Numbered from the stretch's first letter, positions 9,362 through 18,366 are shown. The stretch: DNA of 64,000 nucleotides from Helicobacter winghamensis ATCC BAA-430 (GCF_028751035.1 NZ_CP063533.1:1302001-1366000), one strand, 5' to 3'. Made by a program: numbers and translations. The notes: a model not told the origin generated them from the letters alone.

Positions 9362-10782
9362 ACTTAAGCACGCTCCAAAAATTTGCCAACTTCTTAACCC
9401 AAACTCCGCCATTAAAACTCCGTATAATCCGTAGAATCGGGGATAATCTCTTTAAACTTGACCTAAATGGAGAGCTTTTTTTTATAGATTTAACGCGTGG
9501 AAAATCTACAATTTTTATTACAGATGAATCGCTAATTCCACCAAAAATTTACCAAGCTCCCTTTGACAAAAGCTTAGAGAAATATTGCTTTAACTCCCAA
9601 ATTTTAGGTGCGAAACTTGATGGCAATAACAGAATCTTACAACTTCTTTTGCAAACAAAAAACAGCTACAAAACCCTGCATTTCACACTTCAATTTGAAT
9701 TTACAGGACGCAACACAAACCTTATTCTTTTAGATTCCAACAATCTCGTCCTAGACGCCTTACGCCACATCACAAAGGAACAATCCTTTAGAGAAGTTAG
9801 AATCCAAAAACCGCTTTTGCCACTTCCACAGCCCATAACTTCTCCAAAAATACGCGATGAAGGCGAGCTCTTTAGCGTTTTAAAAAAAAATTTTAAAGCC
9901 TTGCAACAAAAAGAGCTAGATCATAAAATCCAAAAATCTAAAACCACTCTCCAGCACAAAATCTCACAAACCAAGCATTTTTTAAACCACCTAGAAAACA
10001 AAGAATTGCTAGAATCTAACGCAAAAAAAGAAGCATATTTAGGACAGCTTATCGTAGAAAATCTGTATTTACATCCAAATTTTAGGGGTGATTCTATCAC
10101 GCTAAATTCCACGCTTATAACACTCCCAACCCAAGCGCATTCCCTAAGCCACGCAGCGCAAATTTTCTTTGAAAATTCCAAAAAACTTGCCAAAAAGGCA
10201 AAAAACATTCATCTTCAAGCCCAAAACCTAAATGAAAAATTAAATTTTTATGAAAGTTTGCTTGAAATGATACAAAATGTAACAAATTCTAATGACTTAC
10301 AAATTTTAAATTCTAATTTTCAAAAAGATTCCATAAAAAAAGAATTCAAAAAAGAAACTAAGCAATTTGAAAGCTTTTTTATAGAAGGGATTAAAGTATC
10401 TATTGGTAAAAATGAACGCGAAAACATCGTGCTCTTAAAAGAAGCGCGCGCTGATGATATTTGGATGCACATTCGCAATCTCCCAAGCTCTCATTGCATT
10501 ATTCATTGTGGAAAATCAAAAATTTCCGATATAATCCTATACAAAGCCGCTAAAATTTTAATCGGATTCACAAAAAGTTTTAGCGGAAATTATGATATAG
10601 ATTACACAAGGCGCAAATTTGTGAAAATCACACAAGGTGCAAATGTTGTCTATGCAAAAGAGCAAACACTCCGGCTAAAAAGGATTAAAAATGGCTGTAA
10701 CTCCTGTTGGCAACATGACTTATATCAATCAAAACGCACAAGTTGGCTCTGTGCAACAGGCAAACACACAGGTAAAGCTTGA
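9358..10782 (+). CDS. NFACT-family (fibronectin-binding/RqcH-like) protein
   Basis: A 474-residue member of the NFACT family, which includes RqcH/Rqc2, ribosome quality-control factors that recruit Ala-tRNA to stalled 50S subunits. Visible parts are an N-terminal NFACT-N half with EFTGRNTNLILLDS, a coiled coil (about 180-310) and a C-terminal NFACT-R domain with ADDIWMHIRNLPSSHCIIH (the DxWxH motif). The Asp-Arg pair that RqcH uses for tRNA selection is not evident before the GR motif, so tailing activity is uncertain. The frame continues 92 bases into the next gene, giving a tail from about residue 445 that looks unlike family sequence; a true end near 10690 through a lost stop or frameshift is possible. 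H. pylori has a homologue in the same place. Confidence 0.82.
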   Translation: MNLSTLQKFANFLTQTPPLKLRIIRRIGDNLFKLDLNGELFFIDLTRGKSTIFITDESLIPPKIYQAPFDKSLEKYCFNSQILGAKLDGNNRILQLLLQTKNSYKTLHFTLQFEFTGRNTNLILLDSNNLVLDALRHITKEQSFREVRIQKPLLPLPQPITSPKIRDEGELFSVLKKNFKALQQKELDHKIQKSKTTLQHKISQTKHFLNHLENKELLESNAKKEAYLGQLIVENLYLHPNFRGDSITLNSTLITLPTQAHSLSHAAQIFFENSKKLAKKAKNIHLQAQNLNEKLNFYESLLEMIQNVTNSNDLQILNSNFQKDSIKKEFKKETKQFESFFIEGIKVSIGKNERENIVLLKEARADDIWMHIRNLPSSHCIIHCGKSKISDIILYKAAKILIGFTKSFSGNYDIDYTRRKFVKITQGANVVYAKEQTLRLKRIKNGCNSCWQHDLYQSKRTSWLCATGKHTGKA

Positions 10783-11029
10783 TTTTCAAGCAATGGTTAA
10801 TCTCCAAAATCTCCAAGAACAACAAGACGAAATCCAAGAAGTGCGACCTACTGAAGAAACACTTGAAGTCAAAGATGAGAGAGAAGGTAATGGCAAGCAA
10901 GAGAAAGATGATGAAAACGACAAAAATGATAAAAAAAGCGATTCCAATAATGCGCAAACTTCTAACCAAACAGACACTATCCAAACAAATGCTGATGGCA
11001 CAATCGCGCATTTAAACATCTCCGTTTAA
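10691..11029 (+). CDS. Small acidic conserved-looking protein of unknown function
   Basis: A 112-residue soluble protein starting MAVTPVGNMTYINQNAQ. The first 55 residues look ordered; residues 60-100 are a low-complexity Lys/Glu/Asp/Asn run, probably disordered. There is no signal peptide or membrane segment. The start has AAAAGGA seven bases upstream and lies inside the end of the preceding frame. I do not recognise a domain. It lies just before a sigma-54-driven barrel gene but is itself probably read with the nadK operon. Confidence 0.6.
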   Translation: MAVTPVGNMTYINQNAQVGSVQQANTQVKLDFQAMVNLQNLQEQQDEIQEVRPTEETLEVKDEREGNGKQEKDDENDKNDKKSDSNNAQTSNQTDTIQTNADGTIAHLNISV

Positions 11030-11044
11030 AGTTTGGTTGAAAAG

Positions 11045-11063
11045 TTGGAATCCTTTTTGCTAT
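11045..11063 (+). promoter_or_regulatory. Sigma-54 promoter of the outer-membrane barrel gene
   Basis: TTGGAATCCTTTTTGCTAT has GG-N10-GC spacing and the T-rich stretch before GC typical of RpoN sites in this genus. It lies 31 bp before the ATG at 11094 and argues against an upstream TTG start at 11037, which would place the promoter inside the gene. Confidence 0.78.
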
Positions 11064-11093
11064 TACTTTTTCAAACAAGCAAAAGGATGGCTT

Positions 11094-11780
11094 ATGCACA
11101 CTCTTTTAAAGGTATTTTTATCCTTTCTTTTTCTTTCAACCCTTAGTTTTGCGTGGCAACCAAGCAACCCAAATCCTTACTACTCCCAAAGCGATGAACA
11201 TCCCCTTTACACCGAGCGTAAAAAGCGTTTGCTAGGCATTTATGGCACTTACAATAGGGCAAAGTCTGATGCTACACTTAACATTAGTGGTTTTGAAGCA
11301 CAAAAGCATAATTTAAGTGAAAAGCAATTTGGAGTTGGAATCCAAATTGGCTATTTGCTAGATTCCAACAACAGAGTTTTGGCAAACTTTGAATATCATC
11401 TCAAACAAAATGGATTCTCTTATCAACTTCTAACTTTAGGCTATGCTTTTACCCCGCAACTTCCAAATAGCACAAATTGGAGATTGCTCTTAGGTGTAAA
11501 TGCTGGGCTTGCGCTAGGAAAATTTGATAGCGGTAGTTTTGTGATTAATGATAGCGCATTAGAAAAGCTCTCTTACACAGGCTTAACTTATGGTGTTAAA
11601 GGCGGACTTATCCGCACATTTAATAGCGGAGAGTTAGAGTTTGGAGTGCAAGCAAGACGCCTAGACTTTGGAGAAGAAAGTGGAAGTTTAACGCTCAATA
11701 ATAACCCAAGCTCGGCAAATTTAGACCTTAGCAAAACTTCTAACTTAGGTGTTTATCTAGGCTACAATCTCTTATTTTAA
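11094..11780 (+). CDS. Outer-membrane beta-barrel protein, RpoN-controlled
   Basis: A 228-residue exported protein with the signal peptide MHTLLKVFLSFLFLSTLSFA. The mature part has alternating aromatic and hydrophobic strands and ends in LGVYLGYNLLF, with the terminal Phe used for barrel insertion. Small porin-like barrels of this kind (OmpA/OprF-type, about eight strands) are common in Helicobacter. The start is set by AAGGA six bases upstream and by the sigma-54 promoter. Its promoter class ties it to flagellar gene control, so a role near the flagellum or its sheath is an inference worth testing. No named family was recognised. Confidence 0.75.
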   Translation: MHTLLKVFLSFLFLSTLSFAWQPSNPNPYYSQSDEHPLYTERKKRLLGIYGTYNRAKSDATLNISGFEAQKHNLSEKQFGVGIQIGYLLDSNNRVLANFEYHLKQNGFSYQLLTLGYAFTPQLPNSTNWRLLLGVNAGLALGKFDSGSFVINDSALEKLSYTGLTYGVKGGLIRTFNSGELEFGVQARRLDFGEESGSLTLNNNPSSANLDLSKTSNLGVYLGYNLLF

Positions 11781-11789
11781 AGGATAAAA

Positions 11790-12593
11790 ATGTGGATTTT
11801 ATTTTCACCTAGTGAGAAAAAATGCTTCACACATAAAGATGAAATCGCTTCTAAAAATGCTTGCTTTTATAAAGATTTTATTTGTGAAAATTTACAAGAA
11901 ATTTTAGAATCTTACACACAATATTTACAACACGCAAGCGATGCACAACTTCAAAAACTTTTTGGCAAAAAAACACTTCATCTTAATGAAATCTCTTTAG
12001 CACAAAATCTTTTTACAACACCACTTTTAGATTCCATTAAACGCTATGATGGAGTAGCTTTTAATGCCTTAAATTATGAAAATTTAGACAAAATTGCTAA
12101 GGATTATTTAGCAAAAAATCTTTTGATTTTTTCTAATCTTTTTGGTGTGCTTAAAACCACAGATAAAATTCCCTATTATGATTTGAAACAAGGCGAAGGT
12201 TTTTGCCACCAAACCACTACATTTTCTACAAAAAATCTCTATGCAAATAACCACATAAAAATTTGGAAATTTTTAGATTCCAAAAAGCCTTTAGAATTTT
12301 TAGATTTACGCGCAGGCTTTTATCAAAAATGCTTTTCTTTAAATACGATTCCAACTTTTTTGAAAGAAAAATCTCTCCACATTCTAACGCCAAACTTTAT
12401 AAAAAATGGCAAAACACTAAGCCACTATGCAAAATTTTATCGCGGAATCCTTTTGCAAACTTGTGCTAAAAAGGAAATTTCAAACTTACAAAAACTTCTT
12501 AACACAGAAATTAAAGGACTTACTCTAACAGACAAAAACACCTCGCACAAGGATAATATTACCCATACAATTCTAACTTACACGATTACCTAA
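11790..12593 (+). CDS. yaaA: YaaA-family peroxide-stress protein
   Basis: A 267-residue cytoplasmic protein of the YaaA (DUF328) family, which in E. coli lowers free iron and protects DNA during hydrogen peroxide stress. Family hallmarks visible are LFSPSEKK at the N-terminus, YDGVAFNALNYENL, IFSNLFGVLKTTDKIPYY, DLRAGFYQK and KNGKTLSHYAKFYRG. It starts 9 bp after the barrel gene and may share its sigma-54 transcript. The length is close to the usual 250-260. Confidence 0.88.
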   Translation: MWILFSPSEKKCFTHKDEIASKNACFYKDFICENLQEILESYTQYLQHASDAQLQKLFGKKTLHLNEISLAQNLFTTPLLDSIKRYDGVAFNALNYENLDKIAKDYLAKNLLIFSNLFGVLKTTDKIPYYDLKQGEGFCHQTTTFSTKNLYANNHIKIWKFLDSKKPLEFLDLRAGFYQKCFSLNTIPTFLKEKSLHILTPNFIKNGKTLSHYAKFYRGILLQTCAKKEISNLQKLLNTEIKGLTLTDKNTSHKDNITHTILTYTIT

Positions 12594-12601
12594 ATTTTTA
12601 G

Positions 12602-12607
12602 TATAAT
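12602..12607 (+). promoter_or_regulatory. Candidate -10 box for fabG
   Basis: TATAAT 36 bp before the fabG ATG, just after the yaaA stop. Confidence 0.5.
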
Positions 12608-12642
12608 TGCGCCTTTATCAAAGCTATCATAAAGGAATCTTA

Positions 12643-13386
12643 ATGAAATTTTGTGGAAAAAATGTTTTAATAACAGGTGCTAGCAAAGGTATTGGCGCAG
12701 AAATTGCTAAAGTCTTAGCAAAAGAAGGTTTAAAAGTGTGGATTAACTACCGCTCTAAACCTGAACTTGCAGATACCCTAAAAGCAGAGATTGAAGCAAG
12801 TGGCGGAAGTGCAGCTGTTGTGTGCTTTGACGCAACAGATGAAGAAGCCTTTATTGCAGGGTTAAACGCAATTACAAGCAGTGATGGCGAACTTGCATTT
12901 TTAGTCAATAACGCAGGTATTACTAATGATAAACTCTCAATGCGTATGAAAACAGAAGATTTTACTTCCGTGCTTGAAGCAAATCTTACTTCAAGTTTTA
13001 TTGGCTGTCGTGAAGCCTTAAAAATTATGCGCAAACAAGGCTATGGAGCGGTTGTAAATATTTCTTCAATCATCGGTGAAATCGGCAACCTTGGGCAATG
13101 CAATTATGCAGCAAGCAAGGGCGGAATGATTGCGATGACCAAATCTTTTGCCAAAGAAGGAGGAAGTAAAGGAATCCGATTTAATTGTGTAACTCCGGGC
13201 TTTATTGAAAGTGATATGACAAAAGCCTTAAAAGATGAAATTAAAACAGAATACGCCAAAAATATCCCTCTAGGACGCTTTGGAAGCGGTGAAGAAGTAG
13301 CAGGTGCAGTTGCGTTTTTACTCTCAAATAGCGCAAACTACATAACAGGCGAAGTCTTAAAAGTAAATGGCGGACTCTATATGTAG
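12643..13386 (+). CDS. fabG: 3-oxoacyl-[acyl-carrier-protein] reductase
   Basis: A 247-residue short-chain dehydrogenase that reduces beta-ketoacyl-ACP with NADPH in fatty-acid elongation. It has the cofactor motif TGASKGIG, NNAG (about residue 90) and the catalytic Ser, YAASK Tyr and Lys. The ATG at 12643 has AAAGGA upstream; a TTG 36 bp earlier overlaps the -10 box and is rejected. It leads the block fabG-acpP-fabF-accA, the same order as in H. pylori. Confidence 0.95.
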   Translation: MKFCGKNVLITGASKGIGAEIAKVLAKEGLKVWINYRSKPELADTLKAEIEASGGSAAVVCFDATDEEAFIAGLNAITSSDGELAFLVNNAGITNDKLSMRMKTEDFTSVLEANLTSSFIGCREALKIMRKQGYGAVVNISSIIGEIGNLGQCNYAASKGGMIAMTKSFAKEGGSKGIRFNCVTPGFIESDMTKALKDEIKTEYAKNIPLGRFGSGEEVAGAVAFLLSNSANYITGEVLKVNGGLYM

Positions 13387-13415
13387 CACATAAAGTTTTT
13401 TAAGAAAAACTTAGC

Positions 13416-13421
13416 TACAAT
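13416..13421 (+). promoter_or_regulatory. Candidate -10 box for acpP
   Basis: TACAAT 35 bp before the acpP start; a separate promoter would suit the high demand for carrier protein. Confidence 0.4.
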
Positions 13422-13456
13422 ACAGCCTTATTGAATTTTTTTAAGGAGAAGTTGCA

Positions 13457-13690
13457 ATGGCAATATTTGATGATGTAAAGGCAGTTGTTGTAGAACAACT
13501 TAATGTAAATGAAGGTGAAGTGAAGCCGGAATCTAAGTTTGTAGATGATTTGGGCGCGGATTCTTTAGATGTTGTTGAACTTGTAATGGCATTAGAAGAA
13601 AAATTTGAAATTGAAATCCCAGATGAAGAAGCTGAAAAAATCCAAACAGTTGGCGATGTTGTTGCCTACATTGAAAAGGCAAAAGCTTAA
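13457..13690 (+). CDS. acpP: Acyl carrier protein
   Basis: A 77-residue acidic four-helix protein that carries growing acyl chains on 4'-phosphopantetheine. The attachment motif [16 protein letters not shown] is present with the modified Ser near residue 37. Length and composition are standard. A strong AAGGAG precedes the ATG. Confidence 0.97.
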   Translation: MAIFDDVKAVVVEQLNVNEGEVKPESKFVDDLGADSLDVVELVMALEEKFEIEIPDEEAEKIQTVGDVVAYIEKAKA

Positions 13691-13701
13691 TTTACACTCT
13701 T

Positions 13702-13721
13702 TGTATGCCTTAGGGCATACA
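13702..13721 (+). terminator. Attenuating hairpin between acpP and fabF
   Basis: TGTATGCC, loop TTAG, GGCATACA, then CATTTTATC. It could partly end acpP transcripts, giving more acpP than fabF mRNA, or protect the acpP 3' end. Confidence 0.5.
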
Positions 13722-13745
13722 CATTTTATCATTTAAGGGAGAAAT

Positions 13746-14981
13746 ATGAGACGCGTAGTGGTAACTGGATTAGGAATGATTAATGCTCTTGGATTAAACA
13801 GAGAAGATTCTTTTAAAGCTATTATAGATGGAAGATGTGGAGTTAAAACAATCTCCTCTTTTGATATTACAGATTTTCCTGTGAAAATTGCCGCTGAGAT
13901 TACAGATTTTGATCCAAATAGCGTAATGGACGCTAAAGAAGTCAAAAAGGCAGACCGCTTTATCCAGTTAGGAATCAAAGCCGCCAAAGAAGCAATGGAA
14001 GATAGCGGTTTATTAAATAGTGATGGTAAGCTACAAGATTCCATTAACCCCGAACGCTTTGGGATTAGCTCCGCTTCAGGCATTGGTGGCTTAGGCAATA
14101 TTGAAAAAAACTCCGTGGTAAATTTTGAGCGCGGACCAAAGCGTATCTCTCCTTTCTTTATTCCTTCAGCACTTGTTAATATGCTTGGCGGATTTATTTC
14201 CATTGATTACTCTATCAAAGGACCAAATCTAGCAAGCGTTACAGCTTGTGCTGCTGGAACACACGGCGTTAGCGAAGCTGGAAAAACCATAATGCTAAAT
14301 TGTGCAGATAGAATGCTAGTTGTTGCTGCAGAATCCGCGATTTGTGGCGTAGGAATCGGTGGTTTTGCCGCAATGAAAGCATTATCTGATAGAAACGATG
14401 AACCACAGCTTGCAAGTCGCCCTTTTGATAATGAACGCAATGGCTTTGTAATGGGAGAGGGTGCAGCAGCCTTAGTGCTTGAAGAATACGAAGCGGCTAA
14501 AGCAAGGGGGGCAACAATTTATGCAGAATTGGTAGGCTTTGGTGAAAGTGGCGATGCAAATCACATCACAACGCCAGCTCCAGAAGGAGAAGGTGCATAC
14601 CGCGCAATGAAAGCAGCACTTTCTATGGCAAATACACAGATTGATTATATTAATGCACACGGCACTAGCACAAAATACAACGATTTATACGAAACACTTG
14701 CTCTTAAAAAAGTCTTTAATGGTAGTGTTCCGCCTGTTAGCTCCACAAAAGGGCAAATTGGGCATTGTTTAGGTGCAGCAGGTGGGATTGAAGCAGTGAT
14801 TTCTATTTTAGCAATGCAAAAAGGAATCCTACCTCCAACAATCAATCAAATCCAAAAAGACCCAGAATGCGATTTAGACTACATTCCAAACACTGCAAGA
14901 GAAGCAAAAATCAATGCAATAATGAGCAATTCCTTTGGTTTTGGGGGAACTAATGGCGTTGTAATCTTTAAAAGAGTGTAA
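13746..14981 (+). CDS. fabF: 3-oxoacyl-[acyl-carrier-protein] synthase II
   Basis: A 411-residue condensing enzyme that extends acyl-ACP with malonyl-ACP. The active-site Cys is in VTACAAGTHGVSEAG, and the two catalytic His lie in NAHGTSTKYND and KGQIGHCLGAAGG. The GFGGTNG segment near the C-terminus completes the fold. AAGGGAG precedes the ATG. The stop is 3 bp before the accA GTG start. Confidence 0.96.
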   Translation: MRRVVVTGLGMINALGLNREDSFKAIIDGRCGVKTISSFDITDFPVKIAAEITDFDPNSVMDAKEVKKADRFIQLGIKAAKEAMEDSGLLNSDGKLQDSINPERFGISSASGIGGLGNIEKNSVVNFERGPKRISPFFIPSALVNMLGGFISIDYSIKGPNLASVTACAAGTHGVSEAGKTIMLNCADRMLVVAAESAICGVGIGGFAAMKALSDRNDEPQLASRPFDNERNGFVMGEGAAALVLEEYEAAKARGATIYAELVGFGESGDANHITTPAPEGEGAYRAMKAALSMANTQIDYINAHGTSTKYNDLYETLALKKVFNGSVPPVSSTKGQIGHCLGAAGGIEAVISILAMQKGILPPTINQIQKDPECDLDYIPNTAREAKINAIMSNSFGFGGTNGVVIFKRV

Positions 14982-14984
14982 ATC

Positions 14985-15914
14985 GTGGCAACCTATTTAG
15001 ACTTTGAAGTAAAAATCAAGACAATCCAAGAAAACATCGCAACAGCAAAATTAAAAAATGATGCACACGCGATTGAGATCTTGCAAAAAGATTTAGACAA
15101 AGAAGTTAAAAAGGTTTATTCTAATCTTTCTGATTATCAAAAATTACAGCTTGCAAGGCATCCTGATCGCCCTTATTCTATGGACTATATTTCCTTGCTT
15201 TTAGATGAGCCTTTAGAAATCCACGGAGATAGACATTTTAGTGATGATCACGCTATTGTTTGCTATCTTGGTAAAATTGCAGGTGAAAAGGTAATGGTTA
15301 TTGGCGAAGAAAAAGGCAGAGGGACAAAAAACAAACTTTATCGCAATTTTGGAATGCCAAACCCAGAAGGCTATCGCAAGGCATTGCGTGTGGCAAAAAT
15401 GGCAGAAAAGTTTGGGATTCCGCTTTTAATGTTTATTGATACGCCCGGTGCATATCCCGGAGTTGGTGCAGAAGAGCGCGGACAGAGTGAAGCTATTGCT
15501 AAAAACTTGCAAGAATTTAGCGCACTTAAGATTCCAACAATCTCTATTGTTATCGGAGAAGGTGGAAGCGGTGGCGCGCTTGCTATCGGTGTGGCTGATA
15601 AACTTGCAATGATGGAGTATTCTGTTTTTAGCGTAATTTCACCAGAGGGTTGTGCAGCGATTTTATGGAATGATCCAACAAAAATTGAAAACGCCACGCA
15701 AGCCTTAAAAATCACGCCAGAAGGATTAAAAGAATCCCACTTAATTGATGCAATTATTAAAGAGCCCGGAATTGGAGCGCATAGAGATAAAGAAGGCGCA
15801 GCAGAAGCGATTAAAACCTACTTTCTAGAATCCCTAGATTCTATCCGTGAAGATCCAGATTATCTCAACAAACGCTTTAGCAAGCTGATGAATTACGGAA
15901 GCTTCCAAGCATAA
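14985..15914 (+). CDS. accA: Acetyl-CoA carboxylase carboxyltransferase subunit alpha
   Basis: A 309-residue subunit that, with AccD, moves carboxyl from biotin to acetyl-CoA to make malonyl-CoA, feeding the adjacent Fab enzymes. The motifs [31 protein letters not shown] and [13 protein letters not shown] (crotonase-type oxyanion loop) are diagnostic. It starts at GTG three bases after fabF, implying coupling. The length is near the 312-320 norm. Confidence 0.96.
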   Translation: MATYLDFEVKIKTIQENIATAKLKNDAHAIEILQKDLDKEVKKVYSNLSDYQKLQLARHPDRPYSMDYISLLLDEPLEIHGDRHFSDDHAIVCYLGKIAGEKVMVIGEEKGRGTKNKLYRNFGMPNPEGYRKALRVAKMAEKFGIPLLMFIDTPGAYPGVGAEERGQSEAIAKNLQEFSALKIPTISIVIGEGGSGGALAIGVADKLAMMEYSVFSVISPEGCAAILWNDPTKIENATQALKITPEGLKESHLIDAIIKEPGIGAHRDKEGAAEAIKTYFLESLDSIREDPDYLNKRFSKLMNYGSFQA

Positions 15915-15933
15915 ATCCTACAATTCAAAATCA

Positions 15934-17145
15934 ATGCAAAGTGTCGCAATCATTGGTGGAGGCGCAAGCGGAATCTTTTGTGCCGTGCTGCTCTCACTCC
16001 ATAATATCCCCATTGTGCTTTTTGAAAAAAACAAAACACTGGGCAAGAAACTTCTAGCAACAGGCAATGGTCGCTGCAATATCCACAATATACATACAAA
16101 TTCTACGCATTTTCAAAGCACAAGCTTTTTACCAAAAGACTTGCAACACATCTTGCAAAACTACCCATTTAACGCTTTTGTAAAGACTTGCCAAACTCTA
16201 GGACTACATTTTCACACACAAGAAAATGGTAAAGTCTATCCCCTATCAAACTCCGCAAAATCTGTTTTAGAAGTCTTCACTCAAGCCCTAAATACCAATC
16301 CCAACCTACAAATCCACTTAAACACCGAGATTACCACTATTACAAAAAGCGATTCTAACTTTTTACTCCATAGCCACAACCACACCGAAAGTTTTAGCAC
16401 ATTAATTCTAGCTTGTGGTAGCCAAGCTGCCCCAAAACTAGGCGGTAGCAACAAGTGCGAAATTCTAGCAAAGCAACTTAACTTAAAATATCACCAAGCC
16501 TATCCCGCCCTTGTGCCATTAAATTTGGATTCCACCTTTCTTAGCTCCCTAAGTGGCGTTAAAATCCAAGCCAAACTTACACTAAAAGAAAACGAACAAA
16601 TCCTAGCCCAAACACTAGATGATGTGCTTTTTACAAACTATGGAATTTCAGGCTTTGGCGTGCTTGATCTCTCAAGCTTTTTTCAAACACGCCAAAATCT
16701 CACCTTAATGCTTGATTTTTTGCCAAATCTCACGCCAAAAACACTAGAAAACTCCCTACAAAACACGCTGAAAAATAACCCTAAAATCCCATTAGAAACC
16801 TTGCTTAATGGCTTCTTACACCCAAAAATTGCCAAAGCCTTTGCCACACATTTTAACTTTAACCCAAGCAACACAAAGCAACTTAAACAATTCCTATTTA
16901 CCCTTAAAAATTTCCCTTGTAAAAATCCAAAGTTAAAGGACTTTGAAAGTGCAGAAGTCTGTGGTGGGGGCGTAAGTGGAAAGGAAATCAACCCAAACAC
17001 AATGGAATCTAAAAAGCACAAAAACCTTTACATCATCGGTGAAATGCTAGATATTGTAGGTAATCGCGGGGGCTACAACCTTGCATTTGCGTGGGCAAGC
17101 GCGAAAACTTGCACAAATGCTGTGTTAAGCAAATATCGCTTTTAA
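15934..17145 (+). CDS. HI0933/BaiN-family FAD-dependent flavoprotein
   Basis: A 403-residue oxidoreductase-like protein with an N-terminal FAD dinucleotide fold (AIIGGGASGIFCAVLL), the family signature GKKLLATGNGRCNIHN and a C-terminal FAD motif with IIGEMLDIVGNRGGYNLAFAW. HI0933/YhiN proteins bind FAD, but their substrates are mostly unknown. It follows accA by 19 bp. Its last 21 bp overlap tail-to-tail with the hsdS gene on the other strand, so that hsdS was probably placed here by recombination. Confidence 0.88.
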   Translation: MQSVAIIGGGASGIFCAVLLSLHNIPIVLFEKNKTLGKKLLATGNGRCNIHNIHTNSTHFQSTSFLPKDLQHILQNYPFNAFVKTCQTLGLHFHTQENGKVYPLSNSAKSVLEVFTQALNTNPNLQIHLNTEITTITKSDSNFLLHSHNHTESFSTLILACGSQAAPKLGGSNKCEILAKQLNLKYHQAYPALVPLNLDSTFLSSLSGVKIQAKLTLKENEQILAQTLDDVLFTNYGISGFGVLDLSSFFQTRQNLTLMLDFLPNLTPKTLENSLQNTLKNNPKIPLETLLNGFLHPKIAKAFATHFNFNPSNTKQLKQFLFTLKNFPCKNPKLKDFESAEVCGGGVSGKEINPNTMESKKHKNLYIIGEMLDIVGNRGGYNLAFAWASAKTCTNAVLSKYRF

Positions 17146-18366
17146 TAGCATATCACGCATTGCTTGGAGATTCTGAATCTGTTTCGTGTTATTTTCAATC
17201 TTATTTTGAATACCATTTAATTGTTCGTTCAGTATTCTTATAATATCTGTATGCGGAAGGTGTATATTAACTGCTTTTAATGCTGCGATAGTTAAAGCTT
17301 GTTGAGTGCTACCAATAGCAATGGAATCTAACTTTTCTTTTCCTTGTGGAGATTTAAACCAATAAAACAAAAATAAGCTTGTAATGTTTTTAAAATTTTT
17401 AAACCAAGTTAGATTACCATCTTTAAAATAAAACTTTTTATCCTTTGGCACAAGATAGGGAATCCCCAAAGTCCCAACTGAAGTGAGCAGAATATCATTT
17501 GCTTGTGGCACTCCAAATTTATTTGCTATATCGTTGTATTTATTTTCATCAATAAATAATTCATTTTGTGGATTATTGCCCTTACTAAATTCTATAATTT
17601 CTTTACTTCTATAAAAGGGGATTCCATATTCTACATATTCGCTATAAAAAATTCTTTTGCTTGAAGTGATTTCACACAAGGAATTCAAGCTTACTTCTTC
17701 CCATTCACTGCGGTTTGGATTGTCTATAAAATAATGGCGAAAAAGGGTAAGGGCTAGAGATTCTAAAGTTTTGTTTTGTCTATGGAGTAAATCTATCTTA
17801 TCATCAAAGCTACTTAGAATCTCTGCTATTTTTTGTTGTATTGTAAGTGGTGGGAGTGGGATTGTGAGGTTTTCTATATCCTTACTTGAAATGTTTGCTT
17901 GATTAGCACTCCCCGAAGAATGACTAGCTAAAATATTATGAATCTTGTTTGTCTTAAGCAAATAATATAAAAAATCTTGTTCTGCATCTTTTGTAACTAT
18001 TTTCGCAACTCGTTGATTAAGCAATGCAAATTGTTTGTATTTGTATTTAGAAATTTGTCCTACAACTTGACTTTGAGCCTGTGGGTGATTCCCTGTCAAA
18101 CTAACCAAAATATCCCCATATTTTATTAAAAATTTTTCTAGCTGCTTACTATAAGGATAAAACACAACATCATTTAAATTAACATCACCATTAGCAACAT
18201 TTTTAATTTTTATGATAGGGAGAGAATCTCTTTGTTGGATATTTAAAAATTCCTTTGATTTAAATGCGTAGCCATTAACTATCTCCGCAACTTCCCCAAG
18301 CCTTACTTCCTGCCATTGCTCTTTATGGAGAGATTGTAGAAAAGGTTGTAAAGGGAGAGATTCCAT
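17125..18366 (-). CDS. hsdS: Type I restriction-modification specificity subunit, copy 1 (orphan, linked to ruvB)
   Basis: A 413-residue HsdS, which gives sequence recognition to the HsdM/HsdR complex. There are two target-recognition domains: TRD1 about residues 15-160 and TRD2 about 220-370, each followed by a coiled-coil spacer (LPPLTIQQKIAEILSSFDDK after TRD1; LNEQLNGIQNKIENNTKQIQ after TRD2). TRD1 and the first spacer are identical to the second hsdS at 25408, while TRD2 is unrelated in sequence. Its ATG overlaps the ruvB stop (TAATG), so it is translated from the panB-ruvB mRNA. No hsdM or hsdR adjoins it; it should use those at 20686-28154. Confidence 0.92.
   Translation of the reverse strand: MESLPLQPFLQSLHKEQWQEVRLGEVAEIVNGYAFKSKEFLNIQQRDSLPIIKIKNVANGDVNLNDVVFYPYSKQLEKFLIKYGDILVSLTGNHPQAQSQVVGQISKYKYKQFALLNQRVAKIVTKDAEQDFLYYLLKTNKIHNILASHSSGSANQANISSKDIENLTIPLPPLTIQQKIAEILSSFDDKIDLLHRQNKTLESLALTLFRHYFIDNPNRSEWEEVSLNSLCEITSSKRIFYSEYVEYGIPFYRSKEIIEFSKGNNPQNELFIDENKYNDIANKFGVPQANDILLTSVGTLGIPYLVPKDKKFYFKDGNLTWFKNFKNITSLFLFYWFKSPQGKEKLDSIAIGSTQQALTIAALKAVNIHLPHTDIIRILNEQLNGIQNKIENNTKQIQNLQAMRDMLLKAIFA
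17711..18343 (-). repeat. Direct repeat A (hsdS TRD1), copy 1
   Basis: A 633-bp stretch matching 25985-26617 with one difference seen by eye (A at 17731 versus G at 26005). It covers TRD1 and the central spacer of hsdS. Short similarity also persists at the 3' ends of both genes (about 17148-17200 versus 25427-25478). Confidence 0.95.

Noticed and set aside
9892-9900. A9 tract inside the NFACT gene as a phase-variation site
   Set aside because: The frame is intact across it and A-runs are common here; no G or C tract of eight or more, the usual switch in this genus, was found in the window.
11037-11093. Upstream TTG start for the barrel protein
   Set aside because: It would put the sigma-54 promoter inside the coding region, and the signal peptide begins at the later ATG.
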